Shown one piece after another: positions 55,582-64,000 of a stretch of 64,000 nt of DNA. The first letter of the stretch is position 1; each line of letters begins with the position of its first letter. The DNA is from Thalassovita gelatinovora (GTDB taxonomy: Bacteria > Pseudomonadota > Alphaproteobacteria > Rhodobacterales > Rhodobacteraceae), in contig NZ_CYSA01000003.1 in NCBI RefSeq assembly GCF_001458355.1, positions 1-64,000 on the forward strand. Direction: 5' to 3'. Position numbers and translations under genes: made by a program. Under the pieces are notes generated by a model. It was not told where the DNA came from and made no database searches. It saw nothing but the letters and a program-made list of their open reading frames with translations.

Positions 55582-56802
55582 CTATTCTTCAACGAATCGT
55601 AGCAAGACTTCGATGCAAAGTGTTCCAGCGTTTGCGGCCTTCTTTGCGCGCTCAATTAGATAGTAGTCGAATGCCATCATAGGTGTCGTTGTTTCACCGC
55701 GTGCTGCCATCATCTCCGCCGCCTGAACCACCCGCAGTAATTCCGAAATGTCTAGCAAGTGCGGGAAGCCGCCGGTTTCAGCCATAAAACTCTTGATGAA
55801 CTCAAGGCCGTATTTCTGTGGGTCTTCAATGAGATCCAAGTCTGGTATCAGAACGATTGCGTGCGCAGGTTTGTCGCGTGTGATAGAAAGAACTTTCCCA
55901 TCACGGTCAGTTATTTCTTCGCCTTCCTTTAGCTTCCTGATTCCGCCTCGAAGCTGTTTGAACGCCTTATCAATATGCGATGAAACATCCCGTTGAAGTT
56001 TTGGCCGCGAAGGGAGCCGTTCGCGAGCAAGTATGGAAAGCGTCTTGGATTCAACCAGCGTAGCACCGTAGTCGTAACTCAACAAAATGTCGGTGAGTTC
56101 ACGCGTCTCGTTCTTTTTGTAGGGGCGCTGCGGACTATGATAGGCACCCGAAGGGTGAAGACTGTCTGTGAGCCAGATGCCGATTTGTTCTTGCTGGTTG
56201 CCTTCGTCTTGATCGAAAACGTCTATAAGACTTGAATTGGCCGCAGCCGTTATGAAGTGGTTGCGTATGGGCTTCCAATCATTCTTGCCACCGATTTCGA
56301 GTATCATCCAATCAACGTTTGCGCCGTCACTGCTGCCCAGCTTGTCCAAGAGTTTCGCTGCTTTGCCCTTGACCGCTCTGTGATCGACATCGCCTAGCGA
56401 TGAACCTTGAGAAAGGTTAATTAGCCTTTCCGCAGTTTCTATTGGGGGATAATCGTTCCACGCTACGTTGACGGCAATCTCATTGAACAAGAACGCGACC
56501 ATCGGTTGCGCTTGCGCCAAGCCGCGAATGGCATCCAATTCCTCTTGGCGCTCAGCGACCGACCAAAGTATGCCGCCGTCGTTTTCATCATCAAACACAC
56601 GCAGCGCATACAGAAGTCGTCCTTCGCAAGATGCAAACGCAAGTTGCATTCGTGCTCCGAGGACTATGTATTTAATAAGTAAGGTGCTGCCCTTGATGAG
56701 TAGAGTCGGTTCTTGGCCATCACGCCCTGCGGAATAGTCGAACCGGATCAGTTGTGGGACCGCCAAAAACTCGTCGCGGTTAGGACCAGAAAGAATGTGC
56801 AT
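55582..56802 (-). CDS. Unrecognised protein, possible PD-(D/E)XK nuclease fold, beside tRNA-Ser
   Basis: 406 residues from ATG 56802; not a family I can name. The soluble chain has no signal or membrane helix. In the middle, TDILLSYDYGATLVESKT gives Asp244 followed by Glu251-x-Lys253. A helix with FKQLRGGIRKL (Lys282, Gln283) follows. This spacing is like the D...ExK plus Q of PD-(D/E)XK nucleases. Base use is less GC-rich than the neighbours, and the gene lies just beyond the 3' end of tRNA-Ser, a usual landing site for foreign DNA. A lone defence or mobile-element nuclease would fit, but this is inference. Confidence 0.55.
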   Translation of the reverse strand: MHILSGPNRDEFLAVPQLIRFDYSAGRDGQEPTLLIKGSTLLIKYIVLGARMQLAFASCEGRLLYALRVFDDENDGGILWSVAERQEELDAIRGLAQAQPMVAFLFNEIAVNVAWNDYPPIETAERLINLSQGSSLGDVDHRAVKGKAAKLLDKLGSSDGANVDWMILEIGGKNDWKPIRNHFITAAANSSLIDVFDQDEGNQQEQIGIWLTDSLHPSGAYHSPQRPYKKNETRELTDILLSYDYGATLVESKTLSILARERLPSRPKLQRDVSSHIDKAFKQLRGGIRKLKEGEEITDRDGKVLSITRDKPAHAIVLIPDLDLIEDPQKYGLEFIKSFMAETGGFPHLLDISELLRVVQAAEMMAARGETTTPMMAFDYYLIERAKKAANAGTLCIEVLLRFVEE

Positions 56803-56910
56803 AGTGATGTCCTAACGTAGATAGAACAAAAAGTAACTGGCTGAAAAACATAAGTAGATTGTTAGTAGACTTTGCGTCCCGCCTGATTTCTCAATGAAAT
56901 CAACGGCAAG

Positions 56911-57000
56911 TGGCGGAGAGACAGGGATTCGAACCCTGGGTGGGCTTGCACCCACAACGGTTTTCGAGACCGCCCCGTTCGACCACTCCGGCACCTCTCC
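56911..57000 (-). tRNA. tRNA-Ser(CGA)
   Basis: 90-nt tRNA on the minus strand with encoded CCA. Acceptor stem GGAGAGG pairs with TCTCTCC, discriminator G. The anticodon loop is CTCGAAA between GCGGT and ACCGT, so the anticodon is CGA (serine, UCG). The long variable arm (TGTGGGTGCAAGCCCA region) is the hallmark of class II tRNAs such as tRNA-Ser. The T arm carries GGGTTCGAATCCC. Confidence 0.95.
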
Positions 57001-57306
57001 GCGGGGGTCTGTGGAAGGTGCGTTTAATCACTCTTTCTTTGGGTGGCAAGAGCGTTTCGTGCGAAATGCAAAACTTTTTCGGACCGCTTCTCAAAGAACC
57101 GTCACGGCCGGGAATGGCGGCACCGCATCGCTGTTCTTTCTGGGGGTAGGGGGGGTAACCGTCCTGTTTGGTCGGTGGTTTTGTCTGAAACCATGCGGCC
57201 AAGCTTGAGCCAGCCTGCCACCTGCGCTAGGTGTAATGAACAAGTACCGCCACAGTAAGGGTCGTTTCCTATGTCGATCCGTCCGCCTATCCCGCCCGGA
57301 GGATCG
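57001..57306. other. Gap upstream of the DUF2059 gene
   Basis: This 306-bp gap separates the tRNA-Ser gene from the DUF2059 gene, which diverge. It must contain both promoters, but no clear -35/-10 pair could be fixed. A G-rich run (GGGGGTAGGGGGGGTAA) lies at about 57141-57160. No gene was found. Confidence 0.35.
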
Positions 57307-58125
57307 ATGCGAAAAATCCTGTTTATTTTAAGTCTGTTCGTTTTGAGCGCTCAGTCCGCCGTGGCTGCGTCGCGGATCGAAATTGAGGCGTTGTTCGACC
57401 TGTTGTCGATGGACGCAATGTTCGAGGTGATGCGCGAAGAAGGGCTCGTTTACAGTGACGATCTGGCCGATGACATGCTGCCGGGGGGAACCGGACCGGG
57501 CTGGCAGAACATTGCACGGCGCATTCATGATCCGGCAAAGATGCGGACCATCGTACAGGCCGAATTCGAAGCAAGTTTCGGTGATGCCGATGCTGCGCCG
57601 TTGCTGGATTTCTTCGCCAGCGAGACCGGCCAAAAGATCGTGGCACTGGAGGTGCAAACCCGTCGTGCCTTTCTGGACGAAGCCGTCAGCGACAAGGCCT
57701 TGGAACTGTTTCACGAACGACAGGAACCCTATGATCCGCATCTGCAGGCGATTGCGGATTATGTCGAGGCCAATGAGTTGATCGAATATAACGTGACGGG
57801 CGCTTTGAATTCCAATTTCATGTTTTACCGCGGACTTGTAGAAGGTGGTGCCTTCGCCATGTCGGAACAAGACATCTTGCGCGAAGTCTGGACCGGAGAA
57901 GATGACACGCGGGTCGAGACCCGGGATTGGCTCTTTTCCTTTCTGATGGTCGCCTATGAACCGTTGAATGTTGAGGCGATCGCATCCTATGTCGATTTGT
58001 CCAAAACCACTGAAGGACAGGCGTTGAATCGGGCGCTGTTTGCCGGATTTGACGAGATGTACAAGGCGATTTCGCTTTCGCTCGGGATGGCCTTGGCACG
58101 GCAGATGCAGGGCGAAACGCTTTGA
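57307..58125 (+). CDS. DUF2059 domain secreted protein
   Basis: 272 residues with a signal peptide (MRKILFILSLFVLSAQSAVAA). The mature part is helical and acidic. MREEGLVYSDDLADDMLPGG and ADAAPLLDFFASETGQKIVAL look like the DUF2059 domain (about 100-180). The function is unknown and the location is probably periplasmic. ATG 57307 was chosen because GGAGG lies 5-9 bases upstream and the signal peptide starts there; the longer open frame is unlikely. Confidence 0.75.
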   Translation: MRKILFILSLFVLSAQSAVAASRIEIEALFDLLSMDAMFEVMREEGLVYSDDLADDMLPGGTGPGWQNIARRIHDPAKMRTIVQAEFEASFGDADAAPLLDFFASETGQKIVALEVQTRRAFLDEAVSDKALELFHERQEPYDPHLQAIADYVEANELIEYNVTGALNSNFMFYRGLVEGGAFAMSEQDILREVWTGEDDTRVETRDWLFSFLMVAYEPLNVEAIASYVDLSKTTEGQALNRALFAGFDEMYKAISLSLGMALARQMQGETL

Positions 58126-58243
58126 GGCGTCCGTCGTAATCCACTTCGGGTGCGATGCCTTTGTGCTTGTTCGCGAAACTTCGGGGCAGGCTGGTCAATA
58201 TGGCTTGACTTCTGGGGCCGAACCGACAATAAGCGCCCATCTC

Positions 58244-58273
58244 GGGCAGGGTTTTCTCTGCCCTTGTTTGTTG
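58244..58273 (+). terminator. Hairpin between the DUF2059 gene and rplU
   Basis: GGGCAG and CTGCCC form a 6-bp stem with an 8-base loop, followed by TTGTTTGTTG. It lies 118 bases after the DUF2059 stop and 107 bases before rplU. It can end the upstream transcript, or act as an attenuator in an rplU leader if transcription starts before it; TTGACT at 58205 is a possible -35. Confidence 0.5.
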
Positions 58274-58369
58274 TAATGACTGTCTGACAAGACGCGCTGT
58301 TCGCGGTGGCCTGTGCCGAAACTCCCATGACTGGGGACCAAAGAACGCGGTAAAACGAAGGAAAAGCAT

Positions 58370-58975
58370 ATGTTTGCGGTCCTAAAAACCGGCGGCAAGC
58401 AGTACAAGGTTCAATCGGGCGATATGCTCCGTGTTGAAAAGCTGGCTGCCGATGCGGGTGAAAAAATCCAATTCAATGAAATTCTGATGCTGGGCGGGGA
58501 CGATATGGTCGTCGGCGCGCCTTTGGTTGATGGCGCTGCGGTTCAGGCCGAAGTTGTCGATCAGATCAAAGGCGAAAAGTTGATCCATTTCGTCAAGCGT
58601 CGCCGGAAGCACAGCTCGAAGCGCACCAAAGGTCACCGTCAGCAACTGACGCTGATCAAGATCACCGACATCCTGGCCTCGGGCGCGGATGCGTCGGGCG
58701 TCAAGGCTGCCATCGGTGCCGGTTCGGTTTCGTCTTCTGCGGCTCCTGCCGCTGCCAAACCCGCCAAGAACGCTGCAGCCAAGGCCGACGCGCCGGCCGC
58801 CGCTGCGGGTGCCGACGACCTGACCACCATCACCGGTGTCGGTCCGGCCGCCGCCAAGAAGCTGGCCGAAGCCGGCATCACCACTTTTGCACAGCTGGCT
58901 GCTGTTGACGTCGATACGTTCGAAGTCAAAGTTAAACCCGAATGGGTTGAGCAGGCCAACGAGCTGGCGAAGTAA
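58370..58975 (+). CDS. rplU: 50S ribosomal protein L21 with C-terminal extension
   Basis: 201 residues, nearly twice the usual 100-105. Residues 1-103 are ordinary L21 (MFAVLKTGGKQYKVQSGDML, the basic FVKRRRKHSSKRTKGHRQ). An Ala/Lys-rich linker of about 45 residues follows, then a helix-hairpin-helix-like domain (LTTITGVGPAAAKKLAEAG) to the end. The extension is known in some Rhodobacterales. L21 binds 23S rRNA near L20. rpmA follows after 22 bp. Confidence 0.95.
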   Translation: MFAVLKTGGKQYKVQSGDMLRVEKLAADAGEKIQFNEILMLGGDDMVVGAPLVDGAAVQAEVVDQIKGEKLIHFVKRRRKHSSKRTKGHRQQLTLIKITDILASGADASGVKAAIGAGSVSSSAAPAAAKPAKNAAAKADAPAAAAGADDLTTITGVGPAAAKKLAEAGITTFAQLAAVDVDTFEVKVKPEWVEQANELAK

Positions 58976-58997
58976 GATAGGTTAAAGGAGACACCCC

Positions 58998-59267
58998 ATG
59001 GCACATAAAAAAGCTGGCGGTTCATCCCGTAACGGTCGCGACTCTGCTGGTCGCCGCCTTGGCGTCAAGCTCTTCGGTGGCCAAGCAGCCATTCCGGGCA
59101 ACATCATCGCGCGTCAGCGCGGCACCAAATGGTGGCCGGGTGAAGGCGTTGGCATGGGCAAGGATCACACGATCTTTGCCACCATCGAAGGCAAGGTGAC
59201 TTTCCACAAAGGCCTGAAGGGCCGCACCTTTATTTCGGTCATGCCAGCCGCGGAGGCCGCCGAATAA
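58998..59267 (+). CDS. rpmA: 50S ribosomal protein L27
   Basis: 89 residues of ordinary L27, whose N-terminus reaches the peptidyl transferase centre. [20 protein letters not shown] starts the chain, followed by [20 protein letters not shown]. It pairs with rplU, and a strong terminator closes the operon 26 bases downstream. TAAAGGAG precedes the ATG. Confidence 0.97.
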   Translation: MAHKKAGGSSRNGRDSAGRRLGVKLFGGQAAIPGNIIARQRGTKWWPGEGVGMGKDHTIFATIEGKVTFHKGLKGRTFISVMPAAEAAE

Positions 59268-59292
59268 GCCGATCGTTTCGGATGACGAAATT

Positions 59293-59330
59293 GGGGGATC
59301 GGCTAAGATGCCGGTCCCCCTTTCCGTTTT
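59293..59330 (+). terminator. Rho-independent terminator of rplU-rpmA
   Basis: GGGGGATCGGC and GCCGGTCCCCC form an 11-bp stem (one G-T pair) with loop TAAGAT, followed by TTTCCGTTTT. It begins 26 bases after the rpmA stop. Confidence 0.9.
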
Positions 59331-59517
59331 AAGGACTTATGGCTGAATGAAATTTGGCGGCAACCGCACGAAAGATTGAGTGGCGGACGATCTTGTTTCA
59401 GATCGTACCATTGCCATCTGTTTGACATCTCGACGAACTATTCTGGCGTTCCAATCGGTTGGAGGAACCGGGAACGTACCACGTAGGTCGGTGAATGCTA
59501 TTTGGAGGAGTATGTTT

Positions 59518-60057
59518 ATGATGCTCGAAACTGTGCCGCAACAGGCGGTCATCGAAACGGAACGGTTCGATCTGCGCCCGTTGCGCAAATCGGATAAGGG
59601 ATTGATTGAAATGCATGGCGGCGACAAGCGTGTTGCCCGCTTCACCCGGTCGATTCCACATCCGCTGCCGCCGGGGGCGGCAGACGCTTTCATCGCCCGC
59701 GCGTTGTCGGATGCGCGCAGCGAAGATGTCTGGGCGATCGACGGAACCAAATCGAATGCCGGCGAATTGATGGGAATCATTTCGTTGCAACACATGGATC
59801 GCGATCAGTCTCAGATCGGCTACTGGGTGGCCCCGCCATATTGGAATACTGGCATCGCGTCAGAAGCTGTGACTGCCCTGATTGAAGCCAATCCGCAGAA
59901 CTGCAATACGCTGTTTGCCGAAGTGTTTCAGGACAACGCGGCGTCGGCGCGGGTCTTGACCAATTGCGGTTTTGAATATCTGGGTGACGCCGAAACTTTT
60001 TCGGTTGCCCGCAACGCCAAGGTCGCAACCTGGACCTATAGCTGTCGATTGGATTAA
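59518..60057 (+). CDS. GNAT-family N-acetyltransferase
   Basis: 179-residue acetyltransferase of the RimJ/RimL-like group, using acetyl-CoA on an unknown amine. VIETERFDLRPLRKSDK opens the fold. LMGIISLQHMDRDQSQIGYW and VAPPYWNTGIASEAVTALIE hold the central strands, with the acetyl-CoA site. ARVLTNCGFEYLGD is motif B. Three ATGs occur (59512, 59518, 59521); 59518 gives the best spacing to GGAGGAG at 59504-59510. It lies between rpmA and obgE, as in related genomes. Confidence 0.85.
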   Translation: MMLETVPQQAVIETERFDLRPLRKSDKGLIEMHGGDKRVARFTRSIPHPLPPGAADAFIARALSDARSEDVWAIDGTKSNAGELMGIISLQHMDRDQSQIGYWVAPPYWNTGIASEAVTALIEANPQNCNTLFAEVFQDNAASARVLTNCGFEYLGDAETFSVARNAKVATWTYSCRLD

Positions 60058-60096
60058 GCAAAGACCGGATTGAGCATCCCCGGGCCTTTGCGATAG

Positions 60097-62237
<2,141 letters not shown>

Positions 62238-62282
62238 CCGGACGCCATGATAGAATGAACGGAAGATTCCGAGGGCCACGAC

Positions 62283-63542
62283 ATGAAAGACATCGACGAT
62301 ATTCCCGCCCTGATGGCCGGGATCGGAAAACGCGCCAAGGTGGCTGCGGCGGAACTGGGTTTTGCCAGTGCCGAGACCAAGCGCCAAGCACTTGAAGCGG
62401 CCGCCGATGCGGTTTGGTCCAATCGGGCCGAGATCATCGAGGCCAATGGCGACGACATGGCGTTCGGCCGCGACAAGGGGTTGAGCCCGGCGATGTTGGA
62501 CCGGCTGAAGCTGGACGAAGATCGCATTCAGGGCATTGTGAACGGTCTGCGTGCGGTGGCAGCGCAGGATGATCCGGTGGGCGAAGTGATCACCGAATGG
62601 GATATGCCGACGGGCCTGCATATCCGCCGGGTCCGCACGCCGCTGGGCGTGATCGGCGTGATCTATGAAAGCCGCCCCAACGTGACCGCAGATGCCGGGG
62701 CCTTGTGCCTGAAATCGGGCAATGCGGTGATCCTGCGCGGCGGATCGGAAAGTTTCCATTCCAGCCGGGCGATCCATGCTTGTCTGGTCGCCGGGTTGAA
62801 AGCTGCGGGTTTGCCCGAAGACGCGATTCAACTGGTGCCGACCCGCGACCGTACAGCGGTGCAGGAAATGCTGACCATGACCGACACTATCGATGTGATC
62901 GTACCACGCGGCGGCAAAGGCTTGGTCGGATTGGTGCAGCGCGAAGCGCGGGTGCCGGTTTTCGCCCATCTTGAAGGGATCGTGCATATCTTCGTCGATA
63001 AAGCCGCAGATCCGGCAAAAGCCTTACGCGTTGTGTTGAACGCTAAAACCCGCCGTACCGGTATATGCGGGGCCGCCGAATGTCTGCTGATCCATGCCGA
63101 TATCGCCGAAACTCTTGGTGCGGACCTGATCCGCGCCTTGTTAGAGGCGGGTGTCGAGGTGCGTGCCGAAGGCCTGCCAGTGGACGGTGTCGTCCCGGCG
63201 ACCGAAGAAGACTGGGGTAAGGAATATCTCGACAGTATCATTGCGGCCAAAGTGGTTGCGGATGTCGATGACGCCATCGCTCATATCCGCCGCTATGGGT
63301 CCAAACATACCGACTGCGTGATTACCGAAGATGATACCGTTGCAGCACGGTTTTTTGAACGCTTGGACAGCGCAATCCTGATGCGCAATGCCTCGACCCA
63401 GTTCGCCGACGGTGGCGAATTTGGCATGGGGGCCGAAATCGGTATCGCCACTGGAAAAATGCATGCCCGTGGACCGGTCGGCGCAACCCAGTTGACCAGT
63501 TTCAAATATCTGGTCGAAGGCGATGGCAGCATCCGCGACTGA
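62283..63542 (+). CDS. proA: Glutamate-5-semialdehyde dehydrogenase (gamma-glutamyl phosphate reductase)
   Basis: 419-residue second enzyme of proline synthesis, reducing glutamyl 5-phosphate with NADPH. The aldehyde dehydrogenase fold has [18 protein letters not shown], the catalytic Cys in [15 protein letters not shown], and GTVGEFGMG-like [19 protein letters not shown] near the end. GAGG precedes the ATG. It converges with chpT with only 6 bp between the stops. Confidence 0.97.
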   Translation: MKDIDDIPALMAGIGKRAKVAAAELGFASAETKRQALEAAADAVWSNRAEIIEANGDDMAFGRDKGLSPAMLDRLKLDEDRIQGIVNGLRAVAAQDDPVGEVITEWDMPTGLHIRRVRTPLGVIGVIYESRPNVTADAGALCLKSGNAVILRGGSESFHSSRAIHACLVAGLKAAGLPEDAIQLVPTRDRTAVQEMLTMTDTIDVIVPRGGKGLVGLVQREARVPVFAHLEGIVHIFVDKAADPAKALRVVLNAKTRRTGICGAAECLLIHADIAETLGADLIRALLEAGVEVRAEGLPVDGVVPATEEDWGKEYLDSIIAAKVVADVDDAIAHIRRYGSKHTDCVITEDDTVAARFFERLDSAILMRNASTQFADGGEFGMGAEIGIATGKMHARGPVGATQLTSFKYLVEGDGSIRD

Positions 63543-63548
63543 GCGGTT

Positions 63549-64000
63549 TCAAAACGTGATGGTGATGGTGCCGTCGCTGACTTCGACTTCTGCTGCCCGG
63601 CCGAGCTGTTCCAGCGCGTCGGGCAACAGCGCAAAATGCACCTGATTGGCGGTGATGTCGCCGGGGCGCCAAGGGCCTTGCCACAGCGCCGTATCCCAAT
63701 CCACCCGCCGTCCGCTGCCCCGGATGTGCCAGCGGTCTGCAGCTTGGTCAATTGTGATCTTGCCGCCGAACGGCAGCGCACTTTCCATGCAAAGCACCGC
63801 CAAAAAAACTGCCCGTGCTTCGCGCCTTTCGTAGTCCGTGGTCGGCAGCCATTCGAACGAAAGGCGACCACTTCGCGTCAAATCGTTCAAAATTTGCTGC
63901 ACGTCTTTTGCGCTTAGGATCTGACCATTCGAAGCTAGCCCGAAAGCGACACGAAAAAACCGGATTCGCGCATTGGCGCTTTCCAGACTTTCGGTAATCA
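63549..64000 (-). CDS. chpT: Histidine phosphotransferase ChpT, 3' part (runs off the window)
   Basis: The open frame continues to the window end, so the 5' part is missing; about 150 residues are visible. ESLESANARIRFFRVAFG matches the ChpT family just behind its phosphoaccepting helix, and the rest is the degenerate Bergerat-like domain with LPFGGKITIDQAADRWHIRG. In alphaproteobacteria ChpT passes phosphate from CckA to CtrA and CpdR, controlling the cell cycle or motility. The phospho-acceptor His lies outside the window. It is convergent with proA. Confidence 0.85.
   Translation of the reverse strand, partial: ITESLESANARIRFFRVAFGLASNGQILSAKDVQQILNDLTRSGRLSFEWLPTTDYERREARAVFLAVLCMESALPFGGKITIDQAADRWHIRGSGRRVDWDTALWQGPWRPGDITANQVHFALLPDALEQLGRAAEVEVSDGTITITF

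Noticed and set aside
55286-56910. Attachment-site duplication of the tRNA-Ser 3' end
   Set aside because: Searched by eye for GGGTTCGAATCCCTGTCTCTCCG in the far flank; no copy was found, so the island boundary is unproven.

Overview
This window looks like chromosome from a marine-type alphaproteobacterium of the Rhodobacterales (Rhodobacteraceae/Roseobacter kind). The evidence is gene content and order: yfgM-bamB-der, serS/yajC-secD-secF next to ccmABCDG, an extended L21 followed by rpmA-obgE-proB-proA, a ChpT histidine phosphotransferase, and the virulence-factor/MTHFR/methyl-folate methyltransferase trio. The DNA is GC-rich by eye, except for a few AT-richer accessory stretches. No base composition was computed and no database was searched.

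Layout. 1-1.9 kb: the 3' end of an IS3-family insertion sequence that cuts into one RTX-repeat gene, followed by an intact RTX-repeat paralogue. 2.1-6.9 kb: an RND efflux pump with its adaptor. 7.1-10.7 kb: the outer-membrane assembly and ribosome GTPase operon. 11-12 kb: a fatty acid desaturase. 12.1-20.8 kb: serS, the SecYEG accessory genes yajC/secD/secF, a TauE-type exporter, a Mth938-domain protein and the cytochrome c maturation genes ccmA-B-C-D-G. 20.9-30.6 kb: TrkH, aconitase, a DUF1223 protein, a lipid A-type acyltransferase, a DMT transporter, and an acetate kinase plus MaoC-phosphotransacetylase pair. 31-35 kb: a hybrid histidine kinase whose PAS-coding 5' part is out of frame, and a glycosyltransferase.

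35.3-44.1 kb is a coherent acetate block. It holds acetyl-CoA synthetase, a second-type adenylate kinase that can recycle the AMP made by Acs, a two-subunit sodium/solute symporter, a cyclic-nucleotide/CBS/nucleotidyltransferase protein, a small membrane protein, and a membrane-tethered PAS-DnaQ exonuclease. I regard this as the best candidate for an incompletely described system: nucleotide-based control of acetate uptake. 44.4-48.8 kb carries rlmE, a Ppx/GppA phosphatase and a C1-folate/cobalamin methyl module. 49-53 kb is a phosphorelay: a LuxR-type regulator, a cysteine-free periplasmic protein with a possible SUOX-like fold, and an HK-REC-HPt kinase. 53-55.3 kb holds an HxlR regulator divergent from a methanethiol methyltransferase-like gene and an OsmC-type peroxidase.

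55.3-57 kb is a likely accessory insertion downstream of tRNA-Ser(CGA). It contains one unrecognised gene with a possible PD-(D/E)XK nuclease signature. 57.3-64 kb returns to core genes: a DUF2059 protein, rplU, rpmA, a GNAT acetyltransferase, obgE, proB, proA and the 3' part of chpT.

Non-coding features include several hairpin terminators, an inverted repeat in the HxlR intergenic region, and two copies of a dispersed intergenic element (11972-12042 and 17897-17961), each lying just downstream of a gene in the same orientation. No CRISPR array, rRNA, prophage or complete IS was seen.
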